A stretch of 14,117 nt of DNA from DAORHV01 sp964513925 (GCA_964513925.1 CAZENR010000023.1:1-14117), one strand, 5' to 3'; shown: positions 6,622 through 13,075, numbered from the stretch's first letter. Numbers and translations are program-made. Notes: generated by a model from the letters alone, not told the origin.

Positions 6622-7409
6622 TGATCAGCGTCCAGCGGCTTACCAAGAACTTCGGTGACTTTACCGCAGTCAACGGCGTATCGTTCGATGTCGCAGCAGG
6701 GGAGATGTTCGCATTCTTGGGTCCCAACGGCGCAGGAAAGACGACAACCATCAAAATGCTGACCACGCTGCTTCAGCCTACTTCCGGCACTATTCTGCTC
6801 AACGGACACGATCCGGTGAAGAACAGCGAGGCTGCCAGGCGGTCGTTTGGCATCGTCTTTCAAGACCCCAGCGTTGACGATGAACTGACTGCGTACGAAA
6901 ACATGCATTTCCATGCGGTGCTGTACAAGTCACCATCGCCAGAGAAGCGTTCTGCACGCATTCGAGAGCTGCTGGAATTTGTAGATTTGTGGGACAGGAA
7001 GGATGATTTGGCCAAGCATTTTTCCGGCGGCATGAAACGCCGACTGGAAATTGCACGCGGTTTGCTGCACCAGCCAGACATCATCTTCCTCGATGAACCG
7101 ACCGTCGGCCTAGATCCGCAGACGCGCAACCACATGTGGTCGTACCTGCAGAAGCTGAATACCGAACGCAATATTACGGTGTTCTTCACCACACACTACA
7201 TGGAGGAAGCCGAGAAAGTCGCCAAGCGCGTCGCCATCATCGATCACGGGAATATTGTTTCCGTAGGCTCGCCTGCCGAGCTGAAGGCGCAAACGCAAAC
7301 TGCATCGCTGGAAGACGCCTTCCTCAAGCTCACGGGGCACGCCATTCGCGAAGAATCCGCTTCCAGCGCCGACGTCATGCGTCAGGCACGCCGCATGTGG
7401 CGCCGGTAA
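6615..7409 (+). CDS. ABC transporter ATP-binding protein, ABC-2/DrrA type
   Basis: ATP-hydrolysing subunit of an ABC-2 type exporter at the inner face of the membrane. It has 264 residues. Motifs in order are Walker A GPNGAGKTT (36-44), Q-loop Gln83 in VFQDPSVDDELT, signature SGGMKRR (137-143), Walker B IIFLDEPT (156-163) with Glu161, D-loop GLDP, and switch His194 in FFTTHYMEEAE. The ending SLEDAFLKLTGHAIRE is typical of DrrA/NodI-like ATPases. Start 6615 is chosen because the fold begins at once and the leaderless promoter fits. The permease gene follows after 10 bp. The exported substrate (drug, lipid or polysaccharide) cannot be told from sequence. Confidence 0.96.
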   Translation: MSMISVQRLTKNFGDFTAVNGVSFDVAAGEMFAFLGPNGAGKTTTIKMLTTLLQPTSGTILLNGHDPVKNSEAARRSFGIVFQDPSVDDELTAYENMHFHAVLYKSPSPEKRSARIRELLEFVDLWDRKDDLAKHFSGGMKRRLEIARGLLHQPDIIFLDEPTVGLDPQTRNHMWSYLQKLNTERNITVFFTTHYMEEAEKVAKRVAIIDHGNIVSVGSPAELKAQTQTASLEDAFLKLTGHAIREESASSADVMRQARRMWRR

Positions 7410-7419
7410 CCCCCTCATC

Positions 7420-8169
7420 ATGCTCAGCACCATCTACATTCTCTGGCTCCGCCAACTCAAGCGCTACTCGCGCTCCAAGGCCCGCATGATCGGCGCACTC
7501 GCGCAACCGGTACTGTACTTAGTCGCACTGGGATTCGGCTTCGGACCAGTGTTTGCCAAGGCGGGGGAGGGGAGTTACGTGCAGTATATTGCCCCCGGCG
7601 TTATTGCCATGAGCATTTTGTTCACGGCCATTTTCGGCGGCATTGAGATTATTTGGGACAGGCAGTTCGGCTTCCTGAAAGAAACACTCGTCGCCCCGGT
7701 ATCGCGCGGCTCTATTATGCTGGGCCGAACGCTTGGAGGAGCAACCGTCGCGCTCATTCAGGGCGTAGTGGTGTTTGTCATAACCCTTGCAATCGGCTTC
7801 CGTCCGGAGAGCGCCGCCTTGCTGCCGCTGGCGTTTGTCTTCATGGCGCTCATTGCCATGTTCTTTACTGCACTTGGTACCAGCATCGCCTGCACCATGG
7901 AGGACATGCAGGCGTTCCCGCTCATCATGAACTTCCTGGTGATGCCGCTGTTCTTCTTAAGCGGAGCACTGTTCCCGCTGAAGGACCTACCGGTAGGCAT
8001 TGCAATTCTTACCAAACTCAACCCGCTGTCGTACGGCATAGACGGCCTGCGGGGAGCACTGACCGGAAGTTCGCACTTCGGCATGGTCATGGATGGCGGC
8101 GTATTGGTTCTTGCCTGCTTGGCGACACTCGCGATTGGCACCTGGCTGTTTAAGCGCATCCAAGCGTAA
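7420..8169 (+). CDS. ABC-2 type transporter permease
   Basis: Membrane subunit partnering the ATPase immediately upstream (10-bp gap, same operon). It has 249 residues with six predicted membrane helices: around MIGALAQPVLYLVALGFGFG, APGVIAMSILFTAIFGG, ATVALIQGVVVFVITLAIGF, AFVFMALIAMFFTALGTSIA, LIMNFLVMPLFFLSGALFPL and VLVLACLATLAIGTWLF. The fifth helix carries the FLSGALFPL signature of the NodJ/DrrB family. SFGFLKE-like loop residues (RQFGFLKETLVAPVSR) precede helix three, as in relatives. No Shine-Dalgarno sequence is visible; reinitiation after the ATPase stop is likely. Confidence 0.95.
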   Translation: MLSTIYILWLRQLKRYSRSKARMIGALAQPVLYLVALGFGFGPVFAKAGEGSYVQYIAPGVIAMSILFTAIFGGIEIIWDRQFGFLKETLVAPVSRGSIMLGRTLGGATVALIQGVVVFVITLAIGFRPESAALLPLAFVFMALIAMFFTALGTSIACTMEDMQAFPLIMNFLVMPLFFLSGALFPLKDLPVGIAILTKLNPLSYGIDGLRGALTGSSHFGMVMDGGVLVLACLATLAIGTWLFKRIQA

Positions 8170-8175
8170 GACTGC

Positions 8176-8181
8176 TACACT
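8176..8181 (+). promoter_or_regulatory. -10 element of the VOC gene, predicted leaderless
   Basis: TACACT (4 of 6) ends 6 nt before ATG 8188, just past the permease stop. No clear -35 is present inside the end of the permease gene. Confidence 0.4.
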
Positions 8182-8187
8182 CGCAAC

Positions 8188-8577
8188 ATGAGTACTCCGA
8201 AGCACAACGCAGTCAGCTGGTTTGAAATTCCCGTGTTAGACATGAAACGCGCGATGAATTTTTACGAAACGGTGTTTCAATCCAAGTTGGATCATAAGCC
8301 AATGGGAGAGTTGGAGATGGCCTGGTTTCCCATGTCGCCAAGTGCGACAGGGGCAGCTGGCGCTCTGATGCTGTACCCACAATGGTACAAGCCGGCCATG
8401 GCAGGGGTACTTGTGTACTTCACCGCTGGTTCCGGAGACGTAGCAGTAGAGCTAGAAAGAGCCGTACAAGCAGGAGGGAAAATTCTGGTACCAAAAAAGT
8501 CGATAGGACAGTATGGTCATACCGGTGTCTTTGCCGATACGGAGGGAAACCGGATCGGCGTACATTCGCTAACCTAG
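8188..8577 (+). CDS. VOC-superfamily (glyoxalase/bleomycin-resistance-like) protein
   Basis: A 129-residue protein with two babbab halves of the vicinal-oxygen-chelate fold. The first half is AVSWFEIPVLDMKRAMNFYETVFQ with LEMAWFPM. The second is GVLVYFTAGSGDVAVELERAVQAGGKILVPKKSIGQYGHTGVFADTEGNRIGVHS. GxxGHTGVFADTEGNRIGVHS is the classical VOC ending. Members include dioxygenases, glyoxalases and antibiotic-binding proteins, usually as dimers with a metal held between halves. The substrate cannot be named. It lies 18 bp after the exporter permease, so a link to resistance or detoxification is possible but not shown. Confidence 0.88.
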   Translation: MSTPKHNAVSWFEIPVLDMKRAMNFYETVFQSKLDHKPMGELEMAWFPMSPSATGAAGALMLYPQWYKPAMAGVLVYFTAGSGDVAVELERAVQAGGKILVPKKSIGQYGHTGVFADTEGNRIGVHSLT

Positions 8578-8635
8578 CAGCAACGAAATATCCGCATACT
8601 GAAGAGTAAAGAACGATGTGCCCATAGTTTTCGTT

Positions 8636-8663
8636 TTGACAGAGATCCAGTCGTGCATAGTCT
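8636..8663 (+). promoter_or_regulatory. Promoter of the DUF1501 gene
   Basis: -35 TTGACA (8636-8641, 6 of 6), a 16-nt spacer, and a weak -10 TAGTCT (8658-8663) ending 5 nt before ATG 8669. It supports 8669 over an in-frame ATG at 8618, which would place 17 residues ahead of the Tat signal. Confidence 0.5.
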
Positions 8664-8668
8664 TGTTT

Positions 8669-9937
8669 ATGCGTTCCCAACTCTCGCGCCGAGACTTCCT
8701 TGCAGCGACAGTAGCGCCCGTCGCAGCACTCAGTTTACTGGGACTTTCGCAGCAACGCGTAGCGGCGACCGAAACCAGCACGCGTAAAAAACTGTTCGTG
8801 CTGTGGCTTTCTGGAGGCCCTTCTGCAAAAGAGACATTCAATCCCGACCCAGACGGAACACCACAGGAATTTCGCGGTCCACTAGGGAAGATACGCACAC
8901 GCACCCCCGGCATGCAATTTAGCGAATTGTTTCCAAGGCTTGCCGATTCCAGCAACACATTTTCGGTCTTACGTGCCATCAATGCCGGCACCAGCGACCA
9001 TACTCCCGGACAAGTGAATGCAATGCTTGGCAGCGGCCGCAGGACTGTGGCGGAAATTTCTGGTGATGCCGCAACAGGCAACGGTGTGGGATACGTCTTA
9101 CTCAACCCCGGAAGCGACTGGCCTGGGTTAAAAACTGCCTTCAAAATGAGTGATTCACTCGCGCCCCTCTGGGATAGGGAACAACGCCGTTTTACCCAAG
9201 GGCAACAAGCGGAACCCGTGGAATTCGACTTTGCCGGAGGTTTTGTACCACCTCCGCCGCAGCGCAAAGTGGAGAAGAGTATTGACCAAGACCGCCTGCA
9301 AGAACGCAGGCAGCTCTTAACTGCTTTCGATAAGGCGCAAGTGCATGCCGAACAAGCACGGCGCTACGAACGCTTTCGAAGCACCGCCATGGACTTAACC
9401 ATGGGCGGTGGCGAGTTCTTCCGTGCCACGCAGTTGGCCGACAAAGACCGCGAGCGCTATGGGGTAGGAGGCAAACCCACCCTCGAAGGCGATTTGTTGC
9501 TGACGGGCAAACAGTTCCTGGACCGGGGTGCAGGTGCAGTGGTGGCTTACCACGAGCCGGACGCGGTAACGTGGGATGCACACACCAACATAGCTGCACG
9601 GTACCGCATGTACGCACCGGCAATTGACCACGCCGCAGCCACTCTGCTGCAAGACGTGCTGCGCACGCGAGACACGGTGGTGGTGATCATGGGAGAAATC
9701 GCACGCACGCCGCAGATAAACACGTCCGCCGGCAGAGACCATTGGCAGCATGGGAATGTCGCAATTCTTGCAGGAGGCAGCATTGCGGCTGGCGCCGTGC
9801 ATGGCGAGACACAGCGCGATGGAACGGCGGTACGGGGCGAAGTGCAGCAACGCGACCAATTGGGAAACACCATTCGCATAGCTTGCGGCGAGGAGTTGGG
9901 GCGCACCGCACCGAGGGTGCGGGAGATCCTCACGTAG
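8669..9937 (+). CDS. Tat-exported DUF1501 protein
   Basis: A 422-residue protein of the DUF1501 family (alkaline-phosphatase-like fold), with unknown activity. The N-terminus MRSQLSRRDFLAATVAPVAALSLLGL is a twin-arginine signal, so the mature protein should lie outside the cytoplasmic membrane. Family motifs are LFVLWLSGGPSAKETFNPDPDG, SDHTPGQVNAMLGSG, a central GDLLLTGKQFLDRGAGAVVAY, WDAHTN, TVVVIMGEIARTPQIN and the metal-site-like GRDHWQHGNVAILAGGSI. DUF1501 proteins are best known from Planctomycetes and relatives, where they sit beside DUF1800 or DUF1549 genes. No such neighbour is visible here. An isolated copy in a CPR-like genome suggests transfer. Confidence 0.9.
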   Translation: MRSQLSRRDFLAATVAPVAALSLLGLSQQRVAATETSTRKKLFVLWLSGGPSAKETFNPDPDGTPQEFRGPLGKIRTRTPGMQFSELFPRLADSSNTFSVLRAINAGTSDHTPGQVNAMLGSGRRTVAEISGDAATGNGVGYVLLNPGSDWPGLKTAFKMSDSLAPLWDREQRRFTQGQQAEPVEFDFAGGFVPPPPQRKVEKSIDQDRLQERRQLLTAFDKAQVHAEQARRYERFRSTAMDLTMGGGEFFRATQLADKDRERYGVGGKPTLEGDLLLTGKQFLDRGAGAVVAYHEPDAVTWDAHTNIAARYRMYAPAIDHAAATLLQDVLRTRDTVVVIMGEIARTPQINTSAGRDHWQHGNVAILAGGSIAAGAVHGETQRDGTAVRGEVQQRDQLGNTIRIACGEELGRTAPRVREILT

Positions 9938-9976
9938 CCGCAAGCGACCGAGGGAATACGTACTACTGCAGAATAT

Positions 9977-10004
9977 TTGACAGTGAACAAATTCTACGAA
10001 TAAT
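9977..10004 (+). promoter_or_regulatory. Promoter of the YkgJ-like gene
   Basis: -35 TTGACA (9977-9982, 6 of 6), a 16-nt spacer, and -10 AATAAT (9999-10004, 5 of 6). The -10 overlaps an in-frame ATG at 10003, so translation more likely starts at ATG 10015, 10 nt downstream. Confidence 0.6.
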
Positions 10005-10014
10005 GCGCTTCTTT

Positions 10015-10485
10015 ATGGCTGTGCGATATCCCGAACTACCGGTGCTATGCCAAGTGCCCGAAGCTGGCATCAGCTGTGCAGGTTGCTGCGTGCGCGCCGA
10101 CCAGACCGAATCCCAACTGCGTGCGCTTGTGACCTGCTTCACGGCCGAATACCAGGACTTCTTGGGGAGGAATCCGTCCGACGAGCAGAAGCGCGCGTTC
10201 TTTGCCCGTCGCAAGAGCCGTGGTGGCAACTGCCCCGCAGTCATCTTCCTCAATAAAGAGCGAACGCAAATAGGCTGTGCTGCACACCCGCAAGCAAACG
10301 ACGGGACGGACTACCGCGAACTCGTTGAACATTGTGCCCCCGAGTTCTTCTGCACCAAGGGCAAACAGTTCATGAAAGGCAGCGGCCGCGCAGTGGCGCA
10401 AATTCTGAAGGAGGCCGAGGAGCACACAGACAACCCCATAGCACGCTCGCTGTTTATGGGGGAAGAAGTGAAGACAGTGGCGTAG
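10015..10485 (+). CDS. Cys-rich YkgJ-like (UPF0153-type) metal- or Fe-S-binding protein
   Basis: A 156-residue cytoplasmic protein with a conserved-looking Cys pattern: Cys12, then Cys21, Cys24 and Cys25 in SCAGCC, then Cys73 in NCPAVIFLN and Cys88 in GCAAHP. Cys107 and Cys113 lie in HCAPEFFC. The order CxxCC ... CPxxxL ... GCxxHP resembles the YkgJ zinc/iron-chelating family, whose members are thought to bind zinc or an Fe-S cluster. The role is unknown. The start is taken at ATG 10015 rather than ATG 10003, which lies within the -10 box. An upstream extension to 9742 would overlap the DUF1501 gene. It converges with the next gene across 10 bp. Confidence 0.68.
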   Translation: MAVRYPELPVLCQVPEAGISCAGCCVRADQTESQLRALVTCFTAEYQDFLGRNPSDEQKRAFFARRKSRGGNCPAVIFLNKERTQIGCAAHPQANDGTDYRELVEHCAPEFFCTKGKQFMKGSGRAVAQILKEAEEHTDNPIARSLFMGEEVKTVA

Positions 10486-10495
10486 GCAGTGCATC

Positions 10496-11377
10496 CTACA
10501 AGTCATCGCGATGCACGCGCCCTGCCTCGTGCAGCACATGCCCGTATCCGGAGTTGATGAGCACGATGTTGCGCTCGCCGCGATTCACCAGATCTTCGTG
10601 CTGCGTGATTGCGTATTGAAACACGTAGCTGGCCGCCTCCTCGGCACGTACGGGGGCCGGAACAAGTGGTTGGTGCAAAACATCGTCCGGGTAGTCTCCG
10701 ACTAGCTCGAATACCGCGTGGCGCACATCGCCCCGCATGTGGGAAAAGCAACGTACGTGATCGCGGTGGAAGAACGATGTTTTTAAGCGCTCGGCGGATT
10801 TCTTCCGAATGCCGTACACGGCTGTCTTTTCGCCCCAACCCACGCGGTGCACGCCGTCCATAACCCCAAGCATGGCCTCGCCGCCTCCAAACGGCATGAT
10901 GATGGCATCGGGTGGTTTTTGCAGATCGCGGCGGAGTTCTACAACAATGGACTCGTATGCGCCGTGGAAGCCGTTCGTTACATCTAGAATATGCTCGTCT
11001 GGGGACTCGCGAACCAGTGCCGTTAATGACTCGTTGATGAGCGGCTGCGCATCCAAGTCCACTTCTACCACTTTCTGACAAACACGACGCAGTACGCTAC
11101 GAATGCCCGGCGTCAGCGTGTGGCTGACCACCGCACGTATGGGAATACCCGCTTCCGCCGCGTACTTGGAAAGACTGTACGCGGCATTGCCGGCGGAGAT
11201 GAGCGCTAGTGCATCGGCCTTTTGCTCTATGGCATGCGCCACAATGGCGGCACTGCGGCGGTCTTTAAAGGTGCCAGTAGGGTTAAGGCTTTCGTCTTTT
11301 ACGCGGAAGGAATCGTACCCCAGCGCACGCTGCAGGTCGCCAAAGCGATACATCATTGTATTCCCGGGCGGCTTCAT
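10496..11377 (-). CDS. Threonine-synthase-like PLP-dependent enzyme (fold type II)
   Basis: A 293-residue pyridoxal-phosphate enzyme of the tryptophan-synthase-beta superfamily. It opens GNTMMYRFGDLQRALG and then VKDESLNPTGTFKDRR. This is the threonine-synthase box, with Lys38 forming the PLP aldimine. SAGNAAYSLSKYA (61-73) is the substrate loop and PFGGGEAMLGV (about 162-172) the phosphate-binding glycine loop. Threonine synthases are usually 350 residues or more, so this is a short form; a related activity on another phospho- or amino-substituted substrate is possible. No homoserine-pathway genes are adjacent. The start is supported by an exact -35 and a well-spaced -10. Confidence 0.85.
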   Translation of the reverse strand: MKPPGNTMMYRFGDLQRALGYDSFRVKDESLNPTGTFKDRRSAAIVAHAIEQKADALALISAGNAAYSLSKYAAEAGIPIRAVVSHTLTPGIRSVLRRVCQKVVEVDLDAQPLINESLTALVRESPDEHILDVTNGFHGAYESIVVELRRDLQKPPDAIIMPFGGGEAMLGVMDGVHRVGWGEKTAVYGIRKKSAERLKTSFFHRDHVRCFSHMRGDVRHAVFELVGDYPDDVLHQPLVPAPVRAEEAASYVFQYAITQHEDLVNRGERNIVLINSGYGHVLHEAGRVHRDDL

Positions 11378-11383
11378 AATTAT

Positions 11384-11411
11384 ACTTTAATACTATTAGT
11401 ACCTTTGTCAA
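11384..11411 (-). promoter_or_regulatory. Leaderless promoter of the PLP-enzyme gene
   Basis: On the minus strand, -35 TTGACA (11406-11411, 6 of 6), a 16-nt spacer, and -10 TAAAGT (11384-11389, 4 of 6) ending 6 nt before ATG 11377. A TATAAT sits just 1 nt before the ATG, but its 21-nt spacing from the -35 and its position make it a poor fit. Confidence 0.6.
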
Positions 11412-11464
11412 TTTTGCACATTAAACTAGTTACAGAGGTGCTGAAAACGTAGTTGTGTTCGAGG

Positions 11465-11944
11465 TTATGGCAAAAATCGATGCAACAGTGCTAGATACTT
11501 TTCTTGAATTGCTTGCGGGATATATCTTGTAGACAGTTTGCTGATGTTACCTTTGTTACGAATTAAGGTATGGACATTTTCATAGTAAAAGCCGTCATGG
11601 GAAACAACAAATACATGGGAGAGGCCCCACTTCAATTCCAGGTTTTTCGCTGTTTTTAGCATCTCTTTTTGCTCAACAGTCCTTCGGTACTTTACTTCGA
11701 TGAAATACGCCTCTGTCTTGTCGTCACTGATAAGAACAAAGTCAGGGGCACTTCTTACTTGATCAATAACTTCGCGCAGCTTCATTTGATGCTGATACTG
11801 CGCAAGCATTGCATAAGCGGTTTCATATCCAGATCTAAAGATTGACCATTGTCCTGTCTCTCGAAACATTTGTTCGAAAATGGTTTCAGCAATGCGTCCT
11901 TTGATCAAATCAAAGACAAAATCATCATGTGATTGGCTATTCAT
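11465..11944 (-). CDS. Small PD-(D/E)xK nuclease-like protein
   Basis: A 159-residue soluble protein with the layout of a restriction-endonuclease-like fold. GRIAETIFEQMFRETG (Glu20) comes first, then SAPDFVLISDD (Asp68), then AYFIEVKYRR (Glu83-x-Lys85). This gives the E...D...ExK active site. Relatives occur as lone nucleases or as parts of defence and mobile loci. The predicted role is DNA cleavage; the target is unknown. ATG 11944 is preferred to ATG 11953: TTGAAA, a 17-nt spacer and TACGAT end 7 nt before it. It is the first gene on the AT-rich side of the window. Confidence 0.72.
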   Translation of the reverse strand: MNSQSHDDFVFDLIKGRIAETIFEQMFRETGQWSIFRSGYETAYAMLAQYQHQMKLREVIDQVRSAPDFVLISDDKTEAYFIEVKYRRTVEQKEMLKTAKNLELKWGLSHVFVVSHDGFYYENVHTLIRNKGNISKLSTRYIPQAIQEKYLALLHRFLP

Positions 11945-11951
11945 GACATGC

Positions 11952-11980
11952 ATCGTATTTTCGAATTACGAAAATTTCAA
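11952..11980 (-). promoter_or_regulatory. Promoter of the nuclease gene with an inverted repeat in its spacer
   Basis: On the minus strand, -35 TTGAAA (11975-11980, 5 of 6), a 17-nt spacer, and -10 TACGAT (11952-11957, 4 of 6), 7 nt before ATG 11944. The spacer is occupied by a perfect 7-bp inverted repeat, ATTTTCG-AATTA-CGAAAAT (11957-11975), a plausible repressor operator. Confidence 0.5.
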
Positions 11981-11998
11981 CGAATACAAACGCGCGAA

Positions 11999-12015
11999 GG
12001 CAAGCTCCGCTTGCC
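11999..12015. repeat. Perfect 7-bp stem-loop
   Basis: GGCAAGC-TCC-GCTTGCC. It is the first of a series of stem-loops in the gene-free stretch 11954-12211. Confidence 0.7.
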
Positions 12016-12042
12016 TGGAGCGATACCATTTCGGGGTGAGCC

Positions 12043-12069
12043 CACGAGAGGGGCGTAGCCCCTTTCGTG
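12043..12069. repeat. 12-bp stem-loop with GTA loop
   Basis: The 5' arm is CACGAGAGGGGC, the loop GTA, and the 3' arm GCCCCTTTCGTG. Eleven Watson-Crick pairs plus one G-T position, which would pair as G-U in plus-strand RNA. There is no T-run after it, so it does not look like a simple terminator. Confidence 0.75.
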
Positions 12070-12125
12070 AATGTTGGCTGGGCGGAACGGTCGTGAACTT
12101 GGTAGTTGAGTCCCAGACAACATTC
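12069..12125. repeat. 14-position inverted repeat enclosing a 29-nt loop
   Basis: The arms 12069-12082 (GAATGTTGGCTGGG) and 12112-12125 (CCCAGACAACATTC) pair at 13 of 14 positions. They start on the last base of the preceding hairpin. It is imperfect at one internal G/A position. Confidence 0.7.
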
Positions 12126-12167
12126 TTGAGGGCAGGGTTTTAGAGAACCGAGGGCAACACGGTCGAG

Positions 12168-12181
12168 CGCAAAACTTTGCG
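12168..12181. promoter_or_regulatory. Palindrome at the -35 region of the 12212 gene
   Basis: CGCAAA-AC-TTTGCG, perfect 6-bp arms. It covers the place where a -35 box is expected for the -10 TAGAAT (12199-12204), which ends 7 nt before ATG 12212. It could be an operator. Confidence 0.4.
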
Positions 12182-12211
12182 TAAATTTTAATCTTTAGTA
12201 GAATATGAAAT

Positions 12212-12520
12212 ATGGCAATTTCTGAATTATTCAGAGAAGCGGCTGACAATTATACTGGCACCTTAGATTCAGAGACTACTGATGCAATGGAGAAAAAGGG
12301 CTACGTGTTCCTTTCACATTCCTCGGTCGGAGATATGACAATGAGACCAACTGAGGACTGGGAAACTCTCGTCGAAAAGCTAGGCGGAGAGGATGAGATT
12401 AATGGTATTTATAGTGAAGAAGATCCTGCTTTCACAGTTACGCACATCAAAACTGGAAAAAGTGCACAGGGAAATGGATCGGTGGAAGTTTTGGCTGAAT
12501 TATGGCTCAAAGTGAACTAA
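12212..12520 (+). CDS. Small acidic protein, family not recognised
   Basis: A 102-residue soluble protein with about 20 acidic and only about 8 basic residues, and no Cys or membrane helix. The segment KGYVFLSHSSVGDMTMRPTEDWETLVEKLGGEDEINGIY reads like a compact alpha/beta domain. The base composition is AT-rich like its island neighbours. Start ATG 12212 has TAGAAT 7 nt upstream. It converges with the next gene with a 4-bp overlap. Being next to nuclease and TIR genes, it could be an accessory, immunity or DNA-mimic protein, but nothing in the sequence shows that. Function unknown. Confidence 0.75.
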   Translation: MAISELFREAADNYTGTLDSETTDAMEKKGYVFLSHSSVGDMTMRPTEDWETLVEKLGGEDEINGIYSEEDPAFTVTHIKTGKSAQGNGSVEVLAELWLKVN

Positions 12521-12996
12521 GAGTTAAATCTGAAGTTCCTATCTGCCTTTACAAGCTTTTCAGGATCATAAGCACGTATGACAAGGTTCTTCTTTTTGGA
12601 AATATAATCTTTGATATCGAACCCCCAAAAATCATTGTCACGACCACCCGATGCCACAAATTGCTTTGCCGAAGCGATAGCGTGGGCATGCACCTCTTTT
12701 GAAGGTATGCAGTAAAAATGTACAGGCGGACTTGTCGGATCTTTTTTTGGAAGACCTACAAAGATATACCATTTATCATCGCCAACCCAACGGAGCGCCT
12801 GAGGCTTTTTTAGTATTGCCTTCTGATTGCCATCCTCATAAGACTTAACTTGTATCCAAAGGACACGCTCAGATTCTGTATCCTGTATACATAGATCACT
12901 ATCTCGAAAATTTCCTCCCAAATAAACAACATTCCAGCCATTTCTTACTAACTCAGCCGCTGCATAGAATTCTGCCGCCTTTCCACTACTAGACAT
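12517..12996 (-). CDS. Hjc/PD-(D/E)xK-like protein
   Basis: A 159-residue protein beginning SGKAAEFYAAAELVRNGWNVVYLGGNFRDSDLCI and continuing ERVLWIQVKSY. The order Glu9, Asp34, Gln49-x-Lys51 matches the active site of Holliday-junction-resolvase-like and DUF4365-like PD-(D/E)xK proteins, with Gln in place of the second acidic residue, as some of them have. The remainder (DKWYIFVGLPKKDPTSPPVHFYCIPSKEV) fits a common C-terminal pattern in that group. It may bind or cut DNA; the partner is unknown. Start ATG 12996 has a strong leaderless -10 (TATAGT). The small acidic gene ends head-on at its 3' end. Confidence 0.7.
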   Translation of the reverse strand: MSSSGKAAEFYAAAELVRNGWNVVYLGGNFRDSDLCIQDTESERVLWIQVKSYEDGNQKAILKKPQALRWVGDDKWYIFVGLPKKDPTSPPVHFYCIPSKEVHAHAIASAKQFVASGGRDNDFWGFDIKDYISKKKNLVIRAYDPEKLVKADRNFRFNS

Positions 12997-13002
12997 AATA
13001 AG

Positions 13003-13031
13003 ACTATATACCCTCAGAGCAGCACGGTCAT
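13003..13031 (-). promoter_or_regulatory. Leaderless promoter of the Hjc-like gene
   Basis: On the minus strand, -35 ATGACC (13026-13031, 4 of 6), a 17-nt spacer, and -10 TATAGT (13003-13008, 5 of 6), ending 6 nt before ATG 12996. The -35 lies within the CACGGTCA direct repeat. Confidence 0.5.
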
Positions 13032-13053
13032 GCTAGGAAGAAGGGATTCTAAC
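13032..13053. repeat. Degenerate copy of the tRNA-Gln 3' end, possible old attachment site
   Basis: These 22 bases match 14042-14063, the T-loop to 3' end of tRNA-Gln, at 18 of 22 positions in the same orientation. Both places are preceded by CACGGTCA (13023-13030 and 14021-14028). The pair brackets the TIR gene. An ordinary terminator hairpin overlaps it and could explain part of the likeness. Confidence 0.4.
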
Positions 13054-13071
13054 TTTTCCAAATAGAAGCCC
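13043..13071 (-). terminator. Stem-loop just downstream of the TIR gene
   Basis: On the minus strand, GGGCTTCTA pairs with TAGAATCCC (8 of 9) around an 11-nt loop, starting 4 nt after the TIR stop codon. The following TTCTTCC is only a weak U-tract. This could be an intrinsic terminator, but part of the arm also resembles the tRNA-Gln 3' end. Confidence 0.35.
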
Positions 13072-13075
13072 TCTA

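Larger units (their letters stand above)
11977..12181. other. Stem-loop-rich gene-free stretch; possible structured RNA
   Basis: No convincing gene is seen between the divergent starts at 11944 and 12212. The stretch is GC-richer than its flanks and holds four inverted repeats in a row (11999-12015, 12043-12069, 12069-12125 and 12168-12181). It could encode a structured RNA, be a folded mobile-element end, or act as a recombination site. No known RNA family is recognised. Confidence 0.4.

Noticed and set aside
5970..6914. A single 314-residue minus-strand reading frame across the ABC ATPase start
   Set aside because: Residues beyond about 6615 are the antisense of the ABC ATPase, and the middle part is rich in Arg, Cys and His like non-coding translation. 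Only the last ~100 codons look real and belong to the interrupted gene.
11378..11464. The gene-free stretch before the nuclease stop codon as an attachment site
   Set aside because: It contains the promoter of the PLP-enzyme gene and no copy of the tRNA-Gln end or of CACGGTC.
12069..12125. An integron attC-like site, suggested by GTT and AAC in the arms of a long imperfect hairpin
   Set aside because: attC sites run from RYYYAAC at the 5' side to GTTRRRY at the 3' side. Here GTT lies in the 5' arm and AAC in the 3' arm, and neither fits the consensus on either strand. No integrase is present.
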